61,883 nt of DNA from Schleiferiaceae bacterium (lineage in GTDB: Bacteria; Bacteroidota; Bacteroidia; Flavobacteriales; Schleiferiaceae), in assembly GCA_018402665.1 (NCBI GenBank), contig JAGYIN010000010.1, positions 1-61,883 on the forward strand, written 5' to 3'. Shown piece by piece: positions 54,257-61,883 of the stretch. The notes under the pieces were generated by a model. It made no database searches and had not been told where the DNA came from. It worked only from the letters and a program-made list of their open reading frames with translations. The position numbers were made by a program, and so were the translations under genes. The first letter of the stretch is position 1. Each line of letters opens with the position of its first letter.

Positions 54257-56202
54257 TAACGCAATTCGCGAATAAGTGCAGCTTTAGCTTCCTCGTTCAC
54301 CTGTACCTCAAATTTTGCTTTTAGGGCACTTATCCATTCTTTCTCAAGCACATCTTGGTAGCTCGCTATAACCAAACCTTTGATCTCATTCAACGCTTTA
54401 GGAGCGCTTGGAATGAATTCATCAATCTGCACTACCGCAAAACTTCCGTTGTCTAGCTGAACGGGACCAAAAACACCAGCCTCCTGCTGCCAAAGGGCTT
54501 CAATGACTGAATTATCTCCACGTTGAAACGTTCCGTTTTGTACAGCAACACTTAATGCATCTTCGTTTTGCAACAATTCTTGAACCTTCTCGGATTTTCC
54601 TTTTGCGGTCCATTTTGCAATCTTCTTAGCCAATTTTTCATCACTACTCACCCAATACGTAGCTAATACACGGTCTTCCCAACGGAATTCATCTTTGATT
54701 AACTCGTAATGCTTCGCAATACCAGCCGTATCCTTAGCAGCTTTGTTCCAAACCGCTTCTTGTGTGAGGTCAAACAAAAGAATACCTTCTTTATACTCAC
54801 GAACTAAATTTCTAAAATCTGCGTGCTTGAATTCTAATTGTCCATCTTCATAAGCCATCATTCGATCGTTCGCATAGGTATTGAAAAGAACACGTAGAAA
54901 TTCTACACGAACCGCTTCACCACTCTGGTTCTGGTTTTTTGCCCAAAACTCCAGGACCTCGCTTTGGTAAATTTTCTCAGTTGCAAACGTAGCGACCACA
55001 CGATCGCGGGAAAGCGTTGGTACTTCCCAGAGTCCAGTACCAAAAGCATTTTTATCGACGAGGTTCATGGTGCGACCCAACGAACGTTCATCAATAGTAT
55101 AGTCGTATTCCGACTTCAAACGTTTCATAAAGCGTGTAGCACCAACTCTACTTCTGGTATCCCGTTTCACTTTTTTCGAAAGTTCAGACTTCAATTCATC
55201 AAACGACGGTAGAGGCTTTTTTTCAATCAATTGGATCACGTGCCAACCTATACTCGTCTGTACTGGCGCCGAATAATCACCCGGTGCTTGCAGCGCAAAA
55301 GCGGCTTCTTCAAATGCCGGCATCATTTTGTTGATTCCAAATTCGGGGAGTTCTCCCATAGCATCTTTTGTCTTACGGTCTTCGCTGAACTCTAGTAGCG
55401 AAATAAAATCCTCTCCACTCTCGAGTCTACTGTAAATTTCTTTGGCACTGCGTTCTGCACGCTGCTCCTCTTGAAGTGAAGATTGGCCATTAGCCGCAAA
55501 GAAAATATGACGTACGCGCACAGCACCGCTTGCTGGACGACGGTCAAGCAATTTCACTAAATGGTAGCCATACTGGCTACGGACGGGCTTAGATACCGCT
55601 CCCACTTCCAATTCGTATGCTGCCGACTCAAACGGATAGACCATATTAAAGACCGTGAAGTAGCCCAAATCGCCTCCATTTTTCGCGCTCCAAGTATCGG
55701 CGCTTGTCTCGCGCGCAGCGTCCTCAAATTTCGTTTTTCCCGATAAAATTGATTTGCGCAAATCCAACAACTGCTTAAATGCTTTTAAGGTATCAGATGG
55801 AAGCGCGTTTGCCTCAAGTGCGATCATGATATGCGCAGCACGGACTTCTTCTTCCATGCGCTCATAGGCTTGCTTCACTAACTCATCCTCAGCGCCTTGG
55901 TCACTTAAATAAGGCTTTGCTAACTGAGCACGGTATCCTCCAAACTCGTTTTTAAAACTTGCTGCAGTATCGCGCTGCTGTGCGTAAGCTTCAGCTATTT
56001 TCAATTTGAAATTTATGTAAAGCTCTAAATACTCTTCAGGCGTTTTAGGGTCTAGAGCAGCCCCAACGCCCTTATTCTTCTCGTATACAGCCTTAAACTC
56101 TTCAGTCGTTATACTTTGATTACCAACAGTAAACAAAACCTCTTGAGCATTCAATTGTACGCCCGCAAAAACCAGGGCAATCCATAACAATTTCTTCATC
56201 AT
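54256..56202 (-). CDS. Periplasmic peptidyl-prolyl isomerase with two parvulin domains
   Basis: A 648-residue exported folding factor: signal peptide (to LNAQ, residue 19), SurA-N-like helices (VGNQSITTEEFKAVYEKNKG), then parvulin domain 1 at about 118-215 (VRAAHIMIAL to YGYHLVKLLDRRP) and domain 2 at about 222-325 (VRVRHIFFAANGQ to GWHVIQLIEKKP). The C-terminal 300 residues are a further helical/SurA-like chaperone part. It follows guaB after one base. The role is assistance of outer-membrane or T9SS proteins, inferred from family. Confidence 0.88.
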   Translation of the reverse strand: MMKKLLWIALVFAGVQLNAQEVLFTVGNQSITTEEFKAVYEKNKGVGAALDPKTPEEYLELYINFKLKIAEAYAQQRDTAASFKNEFGGYRAQLAKPYLSDQGAEDELVKQAYERMEEEVRAAHIMIALEANALPSDTLKAFKQLLDLRKSILSGKTKFEDAARETSADTWSAKNGGDLGYFTVFNMVYPFESAAYELEVGAVSKPVRSQYGYHLVKLLDRRPASGAVRVRHIFFAANGQSSLQEEQRAERSAKEIYSRLESGEDFISLLEFSEDRKTKDAMGELPEFGINKMMPAFEEAAFALQAPGDYSAPVQTSIGWHVIQLIEKKPLPSFDELKSELSKKVKRDTRSRVGATRFMKRLKSEYDYTIDERSLGRTMNLVDKNAFGTGLWEVPTLSRDRVVATFATEKIYQSEVLEFWAKNQNQSGEAVRVEFLRVLFNTYANDRMMAYEDGQLEFKHADFRNLVREYKEGILLFDLTQEAVWNKAAKDTAGIAKHYELIKDEFRWEDRVLATYWVSSDEKLAKKIAKWTAKGKSEKVQELLQNEDALSVAVQNGTFQRGDNSVIEALWQQEAGVFGPVQLDNGSFAVVQIDEFIPSAPKALNEIKGLVIASYQDVLEKEWISALKAKFEVQVNEEAKAALIRELR

Positions 56203-56203
56203 T

Positions 56204-57676
56204 TTATCTTCTACTGTAATTAGGTGCTTCTCTTGTAATACTTACGTTGTGCGGGTGACTTTCTTGCATTCCAGCCGCTGTAATTTGAATAAATCCGGCC
56301 GATTCCTTCAACGTAGGAATGTCTTTAGATCCACAATAGCCCATGCCGGCACGCAATCCACCAATAAATTGGTACATCACCTCACTTACTTCACCCTTAT
56401 AAGGAACGCGTCCCACGATACCCTCCGGAACCAATTTTGTCACATCATCCTCAACATCCTGGAAATAGCGGTCCTTGGAACCATCTGTCATCGCTTCGAC
56501 ACTTCCCATCCCTCTGTACGTCTTGTATTTTCTTCCTTCGTAAATGACGGTTTCTCCTGGGCTTTCTTTTGTTCCGGCGAACATACTTCCCAACATCACA
56601 CAATCGGCACCTGCTGCAAGTGCCTTAACAATATCCCCTGTAAAACGGATACCGCCATCAGCAATAACTGGTATTCTATTATCAATGGCCTTCGCAACTT
56701 CCATAACGGCACTCAACTGAGGAAAACCTACACCTGCAACTATACGTGTGGTGCAAATAGAACCCGGACCTATTCCAACCTTAACAGCATCTGCTCCTGC
56801 TTCCATCAAATACAAAGCTGCCTCTGGAGTTGCGATGTTACCCACAACAACATCCAAATTAGGGAACTTCGCTTTTACACGTTGTAGCGCTTCTACTACG
56901 CCTTTAGTATGTCCATGAGCTGTATCAATAATTACAGCATCAACGCCACTCTCATTAAGGGCGGAAACGCGATCTACAACATCAGGTGTAACGCCAACGG
57001 CTGCCGCAACCCGCAAACGACCGAATTCATCCTTATTTGCATTTGGCTTGATCTTAATTTTCGTGATATCACGATAGGTAATAAGACCTACTAGCTTATT
57101 ATGCTCGTCAACAACGGGTAACTTCTCTATTTTATGTTCTTGCAACATCGCTTCTGCCTCGTCCATACTCCCGTTTGGCTTGGTCGTGATGAGGTGGTCT
57201 TTCGTCATTACCTCACTGATAAGGCGGTCATTGTCCTTTTCAAAGCGAAGATCACGATTCGTCACGATGCCAATAAGTTCTCTGTTTTCATTGACCACGG
57301 GAATACCACCAATTCTAAACTCCGCCATCATCGCGTTTGCATCACGGACTGTAGCATCTTTAGTAAGTGTCACAGGATCTAAAATCATCCCACTTTCTGC
57401 ACGTTTAACCTTGCGCACCTCCACGGCTTGTTGCTCGATGGTCATGTTCTTATGAATCACGCCTATTCCGCCTTCCTGTGCGATTGCTATGGCCATTGCA
57501 CTTTCAGTTACCGTATCCATCGCAGCACTTGCTATAGGGGTCTTCATCCCAATGTTCTTTGAGAACCGAGAAGATAAATCCACATCGCGCGGCAGGACTT
57601 CAGAATAATTAGGTACTAAGAGTACGTCGTCGTAAGTAAGTCCTAGACCTAGAACTTTGTCGTTGTTGTAAGGCAT
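56204..57676 (-). CDS. guaB: IMP dehydrogenase
   Basis: A 490-residue enzyme of GMP synthesis (IMP to XMP with NAD). [20 protein letters not shown] opens the barrel, a pair of CBS domains occupies about 95-215 ([14 protein letters not shown] and [14 protein letters not shown]), the catalytic loop is [17 protein letters not shown] with the nucleophile Cys, and [25 protein letters not shown] and [10 protein letters not shown] (the flap) follow. The start at 57676 is chosen because the frame further up crosses a perfect hairpin and a -7 box. It heads the operon guaB - PPIase - lipoprotein - SurA - MoxR. Confidence 0.97.
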   Translation of the reverse strand: MPYNNDKVLGLGLTYDDVLLVPNYSEVLPRDVDLSSRFSKNIGMKTPIASAAMDTVTESAMAIAIAQEGGIGVIHKNMTIEQQAVEVRKVKRAESGMILDPVTLTKDATVRDANAMMAEFRIGGIPVVNENRELIGIVTNRDLRFEKDNDRLISEVMTKDHLITTKPNGSMDEAEAMLQEHKIEKLPVVDEHNKLVGLITYRDITKIKIKPNANKDEFGRLRVAAAVGVTPDVVDRVSALNESGVDAVIIDTAHGHTKGVVEALQRVKAKFPNLDVVVGNIATPEAALYLMEAGADAVKVGIGPGSICTTRIVAGVGFPQLSAVMEVAKAIDNRIPVIADGGIRFTGDIVKALAAGADCVMLGSMFAGTKESPGETVIYEGRKYKTYRGMGSVEAMTDGSKDRYFQDVEDDVTKLVPEGIVGRVPYKGEVSEVMYQFIGGLRAGMGYCGSKDIPTLKESAGFIQITAAGMQESHPHNVSITREAPNYSRR

Positions 57677-57700
57677 TGCAATTCCGATTTGAATTGCGCC

Positions 57701-57708
57701 CAAAATTA
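57701..57708 (-). promoter_or_regulatory. Possible -7 box for guaB (TAATTTTG)
   Basis: An exact TAnnTTTG match on the minus strand, 24 bases before the guaB ATG at 57676. The hairpin at 57725-57755 occupies the place where a -33 element would be. Confidence 0.4.
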
Positions 57709-57724
57709 AGCAATTTCTACGAAC

Positions 57725-57755
57725 TAGCACGGGCGACCTGTGGTCGCCCGTGCTA
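57725..57755. terminator. Perfect 14-bp inverted repeat between T9SS gene and guaB
   Basis: Arms tagcacgggcgacc and ggtcgcccgtgcta enclose a 3-base loop. It lies 20 bases upstream (on the plus map) of nothing but between the T9SS gene stop's far side and guaB, but neither side has a clear U-tract. It might be a terminator with poor tail, an operator covering the guaB promoter, or a transcript-stabilising hairpin. Confidence 0.55.
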
Positions 57756-57775
57756 TATTCATAATCTTTTAACAA

Positions 57776-60700
57776 TTAGTTAAGTAAGGTAAAGGTTCCG
57801 CGTTCCTCGATCGGTACATCCTCAATACTTCTATACTTAATATAATAGGTATACACCCCAATAGCTGCAAGCTCACCGTTGACCTTACCGTCCCAACTTT
57901 CGTTGAGATCATTGGTTCTAAATACCTCTTGTCCCCAACGGTTCATGATGAACAACGTGTAGCTATCTGGTCTTGCAAATACACCTTGTGGCTTCCACTT
58001 TCTGTTTTCAATGATGTCGGATTTGGGATTAAATGCACTCGGTACCCATAGACGCGCTTTATGCACCGCACAGGCCTCGTTTGAACGAGCATTAAACTTC
58101 TCTCCAAATTCATCACGCCACGGTATCATTCCGTCTTTCGCTATGGCCTTGATGTAGTAACAGAATTTACCCTTAGAATTAGAATAAGGTTTGATATCAT
58201 CATTAAATACTGAATCCGTTGTAGTTGCCGCTAACGAATACGATGAACCGCCATCAATAGACCTGTAAATCTTATACTCTTCAACACCTGCATCAAACTC
58301 TCTGTAATGCGTCCAGGTCAGCGTGTTTGAAAGATTACCGATGGCCTCTACATTTAAGAGCATGTTCGTTCCAAGGTTTGACAAGGTATCCAACGCGCCA
58401 CATGAATCGCGTGAAGCGATACGGTAGAAGTACTTTCTATTCATTGGATCTGCGGTATAATCCACGAACTTGACTTCCCAAGGACCTAAGGTTGGCTTAG
58501 CGACATTACCAATAGTCAAATACGGACCAATCTCCGCGTCTGCACGCTGGATTTGATAATCAATAACATCTGCGTCTTTATCGATATATGCATACAAATC
58601 AATACCGTTTTGAGAAGTTACCGATGCTCTACCTAAATACAACACCTTTGATCCTTGAACCACAGCTGAGCTGTTACAAATCTTATTCGAAGTACTTGTG
58701 ATGGTTCCAGTGGTATCCACGGCGCGTACATAATAACAATAGGTATAACCGTTAATGATACCGTAGTGGTTAAACGTCGTATCTAAAGTACCTCCCTTTA
58801 AAAGTACCCCAGAGAGCACACCACCTAGTGGATCTGTGATATCACAGTACAGATTGTATTCCTTCGGCTGCGTCTGTGTCCAAGTCTTATAAGTATTCCA
58901 GCGAATACGCGCATATCCATCACAAGGATCGATGCCCAAAAATAGGTAGATGGTGCTCGATGGGACGGTATTCCCAACACTACTTTGGTTTCCACAACTA
59001 TCAATCGCAGTGATGACATATTCTTCACTTTCGTTTGCAGCATTGGATAGCTGGTAGATGTACGGCATTGAAGTAGCGTAATCCGATGCAAGAATAGAAT
59101 CTACCGGCTGCAAGAAGCCCGAATTATCTCTTCTGTAAATGCGGTAATAAACGACATCACTATCTGAAGACGCTTCCCACGACATCGCTGCTAGATTGCC
59201 ACCTGCAACAGTCACACTATCAAAAACAACAGGTGCTGGAGGAGTTTTATCCGAGAAGAATCCGCTGTCGGAAGAACTTACACAAGCTGCACCATAGCGC
59301 ACCTCATAATTTAACCACTCACCACAAAAGGCGACAGTGTCCGTCCAGGTCGTATCCATTGTCGTCCCAAGCTGGGTCCAATTTCCTGAATTTATGGGTG
59401 CTTCAACCCAAACATCGTAGGAAGTTGAGTCGTTTCCGCGCATCCAAGAGTTCCAATCAAGCTGAGCAATGGATGAGTTTGGCGGTGGCGGGAATGCCTG
59501 CAAACCGACACGAATGTTTTGTATAACCGGTGTTGGATCTGATAAGAGTCCACAACCCCCTCCGACTTGAATGGTATAACCATTGACAGCATTGGGATCT
59601 GCACCAGTGTGTGTGTAGGACTGAGTGGCCCAATCGTAGATCGTATCAACAATCGTAGTGTTGCCTAAAGTATCAATGTGATTGATCACATAGAAATCCC
59701 AATTAAATCCGGTATCCGGATTAGCCACCCAATCAAAAGTGACACCTAGATCATCTTGTTGGATACAGGTATTGTCAATATTGGGCATACCCGGCATGTA
59801 ATTTTTGACTTTTACCACCACCTTCTTGTAGGAAAAACGGTTGATCGGACACTGGTCATCTTGCATACGGAGGTAGAAGGAGTATTCTGACTTTAAGGTA
59901 CCACATTGGTACTCTTGGTAGAAAAGGTGGTCACACGTAATGTTCCAATTGAATTGGGCATCGTTCAAACCTGGATAGGTGAATACACCACCAGGGTTTA
60001 ATGAGGTGAGTGTCGCACAAGGCGGATTAAACAAACACGCGTTGGCATTGCCATAGTTTGCTGCCGAACTCAAATTACCCCCTGATGCGCTAAACTGAAT
60101 ATTTTGGGAGGAACAGTTAGGGTTAGGATAGGCATCAGATGCAGTAATTTTAAAACGAACCGTATCTCCAGGAAATACCTCTGTGTAATAATAGATCGTA
60201 TCTCCTGATGCATTCGTCACGGGTGTCAATACTGTGGCGTTCATCAAAGAATTATCAGGAGTCAATGACATATCCGGAGCTTCATCGACAAATGCTGATG
60301 AACACAATCCTGTAGGCGGTGTACACGCAAGGGTAACGATTGGAATATCACGGTAAATCTCACCGACTTTTTGACCACAACGCCATTCTTCAATCACAAC
60401 ACATGTTGCCCACGAACCGGCTACACCTGAATTAAAGGTAACCTCGCCGGTTTCACCATCGATAGAAGCAGGAGTTGATGTTGAACCACTAGGTAAGGGG
60501 CTGTTATAGGTATAACCGGAAGCAAAGTTGACCGAATTGGTCGATGGATTTGCTGAGAATGTAGAGGCATCCCATGGGTACGACCAGTTGTAGTATAATG
60601 AATCCAAATCTGGATCGTAACCTAAGTTGTTGTAAACTACATCCACACCCGTACATGAAATTACCTGTGGATCTTCTAAAAAGTTTGGAGAGCTGTCAAA

Positions 60701-61219
60701 ACATGTCGGATTAGCTGCTGTTCCAGCAGAAAGCGGAGAAGTAGCCCCTGGTGGGGTATAAGGATACATGATAGCGCGCAATAGGTAGCTCGATCCTCCT
60801 GGACTAACGACATTCGTGATGGTCCCTGGCCGACAGCAGCTGCTCCATGTAAAGTACCAACCTGAAGCGGGAGGCGTTCCCGTCAGCGTGATGTCCCCTG
60901 AACGGTAGACATATTTCTGCATTTTACCCGTTCCGGAAGTAGCCCCAGCACATGTCGTAGTTCCTGTGTAACACGAAGGAACAACATCCGTAGTGCTGAT
61001 GAACGCACAAGAAATACTTACACCCGCATTCGTAGCGAGCGATTGTGCTGAAGTTGGTAACGATATACCTCCACACTCGCGGTAAAGAACAAGCGTAAAC
61101 TGGTACTTGCCGTTGGGTTTACATTTCCATACAATCTCGCCACCTAAAAGGTGCGTGGCATAGCCTTGAAAAGACATCAACGAAAGCACTGCAATGGCTA
61201 GAAAACGTTTCAAATTCAT
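57776..61219 (-). CDS. Giant T9SS type B sorting domain surface protein
   Basis: An 1147-residue secreted protein. The signal peptide (LKRFLAIAVLSLMSFQGYA) precedes THLLGGEIVWKCKPNGKYQFTL and LYRECGG, the conserved N-terminal domain of this Bacteroidota surface-protein group. Several fibronectin-III-like modules follow from about residue 580 (LAAMSWEASSDSDVVYYRIYRR; TLTWTHYREFDAGVEEYKIYRS). The C-terminus has the type B CTD: WVPSAFNPKSD, RWGQEVFR, WDGKVNGE and a final GTFTLLN. Exported through the T9SS and likely attached or released at the surface. The ATG at 61219 is preferred to 61237. Ligand unknown. Confidence 0.93.
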   Translation of the reverse strand: MNLKRFLAIAVLSLMSFQGYATHLLGGEIVWKCKPNGKYQFTLVLYRECGGISLPTSAQSLATNAGVSISCAFISTTDVVPSCYTGTTTCAGATSGTGKMQKYVYRSGDITLTGTPPASGWYFTWSSCCRPGTITNVVSPGGSSYLLRAIMYPYTPPGATSPLSAGTAANPTCFDSSPNFLEDPQVISCTGVDVVYNNLGYDPDLDSLYYNWSYPWDASTFSANPSTNSVNFASGYTYNSPLPSGSTSTPASIDGETGEVTFNSGVAGSWATCVVIEEWRCGQKVGEIYRDIPIVTLACTPPTGLCSSAFVDEAPDMSLTPDNSLMNATVLTPVTNASGDTIYYYTEVFPGDTVRFKITASDAYPNPNCSSQNIQFSASGGNLSSAANYGNANACLFNPPCATLTSLNPGGVFTYPGLNDAQFNWNITCDHLFYQEYQCGTLKSEYSFYLRMQDDQCPINRFSYKKVVVKVKNYMPGMPNIDNTCIQQDDLGVTFDWVANPDTGFNWDFYVINHIDTLGNTTIVDTIYDWATQSYTHTGADPNAVNGYTIQVGGGCGLLSDPTPVIQNIRVGLQAFPPPPNSSIAQLDWNSWMRGNDSTSYDVWVEAPINSGNWTQLGTTMDTTWTDTVAFCGEWLNYEVRYGAACVSSSDSGFFSDKTPPAPVVFDSVTVAGGNLAAMSWEASSDSDVVYYRIYRRDNSGFLQPVDSILASDYATSMPYIYQLSNAANESEEYVITAIDSCGNQSSVGNTVPSSTIYLFLGIDPCDGYARIRWNTYKTWTQTQPKEYNLYCDITDPLGGVLSGVLLKGGTLDTTFNHYGIINGYTYCYYVRAVDTTGTITSTSNKICNSSAVVQGSKVLYLGRASVTSQNGIDLYAYIDKDADVIDYQIQRADAEIGPYLTIGNVAKPTLGPWEVKFVDYTADPMNRKYFYRIASRDSCGALDTLSNLGTNMLLNVEAIGNLSNTLTWTHYREFDAGVEEYKIYRSIDGGSSYSLAATTTDSVFNDDIKPYSNSKGKFCYYIKAIAKDGMIPWRDEFGEKFNARSNEACAVHKARLWVPSAFNPKSDIIENRKWKPQGVFARPDSYTLFIMNRWGQEVFRTNDLNESWDGKVNGELAAIGVYTYYIKYRSIEDVPIEERGTFTLLN

Positions 61220-61343
61220 AATTGTCAGGTTGAACATCGAAAATAAGGCAATTTTTCATGAGAAAAAAGTCTTTCATTCGATGGCTTACGAACAATGAGT
61301 AAACGACATAAGACACTGATTTACAGATATTATGGTTTAGGAT

Positions 61344-61637
61344 TTATCGCTTTGAAATCTTATTAAACGTGATGGCGCGTTGACGACTGCACTTGTGACG
61401 GCCTACTTCAAAGTCGCGTTTTGCAATATGCTTCGTTCCGCGTCCTTGCACTCGAGCACGCCACATGCGCCAAGATTTTGGCTTCATTTGGTTGCGCATC
61501 AGTGCGATAGTTTCAGCCTCTGAAGTACCAAATTGGGCTGAGATGGCGTCAAAAGGTGTGCGATCTTCCCAAGCCATTTCGACAATCCGATCTACTTCAC
61601 TGTCGGTAAGTTTTTTAACTACTGCAGAACCTTTCAA
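61344..61637 (-). CDS. TIGR03643 / DUF2805 family protein
   Basis: A cytosolic protein of about 97 residues. [56 protein letters not shown] and a Cys/basic tail match TIGR03643. The helix-turn-helix-like middle and the Arg-rich end suggest nucleic acid binding, but the function is unknown. No ATG precedes the conserved part in-frame; I propose the TTG at 61637. The frame further up overlaps the divergent DUF2256 gene on the other strand and is not conserved. Confidence 0.75.
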   Translation of the reverse strand: MKGSAVVKKLTDSEVDRIVEMAWEDRTPFDAISAQFGTSEAETIALMRNQMKPKSWRMWRARVQGRGTKHIAKRDFEVGRHKCSRQRAITFNKISKR

Positions 61638-61659
61638 TGTGTGGAATTGTTTTACGTTT

Positions 61660-61800
61660 ATGCACAAGAAACAATACTTGCCTGAAAAAGTTTGCGCCAC
61701 GTGCGGTAGACCCTTCACATGGCGCAAGAAATGGGAACGCGATTGGGAAAATGTTAAGTATTGCAGCAAGCGCTGCAGCAGCAATAAATTATCTGTATAA
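61660..61800 (+). CDS. DUF2256 small zinc-finger-like protein
   Basis: A 46-residue protein from the ATG at 61660: [19 protein letters not shown], then [20 protein letters not shown]. Two CxxC/CxxxC pairs (CATC and CSKRC) form a likely zinc site, and the whole matches DUF2256, small proteins often encoded near photolyase-type genes. It is divergent from the TIGR03643 gene, with about 22 bases between starts, and its last 12 bases overlap the tail of the acyl-CoA dehydrogenase gene on the other strand. Confidence 0.85.
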   Translation: MHKKQYLPEKVCATCGRPFTWRKKWERDWENVKYCSKRCSSNKLSV

Positions 61801-61883
61801 GTTTCTCGAAATAACGACTTTTTGAATTTCAGAAGTGCCCTCCCCTATGGTACAAAGCTTACAATCTCGATAGAATTTCTCTA
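61789..61883 (-). CDS. Acyl-CoA dehydrogenase, C-terminal fragment (runs off window)
   Basis: The minus frame entering from the right edge reads [20 protein letters not shown] and [10 protein letters not shown], then TAA at 61789-61791. The YRD.K...I.EGTSEIQ block is the conserved end of acyl-CoA dehydrogenases, where the Glu/Gly segment contacts FAD and the substrate. Only about 30 codons are in the window; the rest lies beyond 61883. Convergent and overlapping with the DUF2256 gene by 12 bases. Confidence 0.8.
   Translation of the reverse strand, partial: EKFYRDCKLCTIGEGTSEIQKVVISRNLYR

Noticed and set aside
57677-57775. guaB N-terminal extension
   Set aside because: It would cross a perfect hairpin and a -7 box and adds residues unknown in IMP dehydrogenases.
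61465-61659. N-terminal extension of the DUF2256 frame
   Set aside because: It is antisense to the TIGR03643 gene; the family begins at the ATG at 61660.

Overview
The window reads as a chromosomal segment of a Bacteroidota bacterium, most likely a marine-type Flavobacteriales. Supporting signs are two giant surface proteins with the 'gliding motility' type B sorting domain of the type IX secretion system (T9SS), type A T9SS tails on other proteins, Bacteroidota-style -7 promoter boxes (TAnnTTTG) in place of strong Shine-Dalgarno sites, a DnaE polymerase with its own proofreading exonuclease domain, and families common in this phylum (DUF5686, DUF5916, TIGR02757, DUF2452, VIT1). No rRNA, tRNA, CRISPR array, insertion sequence or prophage was recognised.

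Layout. 0.3-4.2 kb: a T9SS type B surface protein, two small or unknown genes and the wreck of a T9SS cargo gene. 4.2-10.4 kb: HD hydrolase, then a tight membrane-protein operon (PepSY-like, a 59-residue protein, TspO, a lipoprotein, VIT1), an RluF-type pseudouridine synthase, a thiamine-binding protein and monomeric isocitrate dehydrogenase. 10.5-13.3 kb: secreted GH13 amylase plus lipoprotein esterase. 13.4-19.1 kb: a decay zone with a motif-less DEAD-box-like protein, short or broken acyltransferase and DUF5686 genes, two tandem Crp-family regulators and a CsgG-like relic. 19.3-24.2 kb: small housekeeping and unknown genes.

24.1-26.9 kb: wbpI-wbpD-wbpE-like genes for a di-acetamido-mannuronate type sugar nucleotide, wbpE carrying a 1-nt frameshift; the matching wbpB-like oxidase lies 10 kb away at 36.9 kb beside a GmhA-like isomerase. 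27-31 kb: a 1028-residue secreted lipase-like protein whose 3' third seems to have decayed. 31-37 kb: thioredoxin, a secreted intradiol dioxygenase with a T9SS tail, and dnaE (exonuclease+PHP+polymerase) broken by two closely spaced frame changes. 38-44.6 kb: pnuC, sucC, a DUF5916 outer-membrane protein, a LolD-like ATPase, TIGR02757 and DUF493 proteins.

44.6-61.9 kb: orphan histidine ammonia-lyase; a light-linked operon (SDR, flavin reductase, photolyase/cryptochrome); a histidine kinase/response regulator pair; a minus-strand operon guaB - three periplasmic folding factors - MoxR; a second giant T9SS type B protein; a divergent TIGR03643/DUF2256 pair; and the C-terminus of an acyl-CoA dehydrogenase running off the window.

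The most noteworthy points are the broken exonuclease-polymerase fusion dnaE, the repeated decay of T9SS cargo genes, the split sugar pathway with a frameshifted aminotransferase, the helicase-like protein without its ATPase motifs, and the secreted intradiol dioxygenase. I found no clear-cut new multi-gene system; several observations rest on frame reconstruction by eye and could be sequencing errors.
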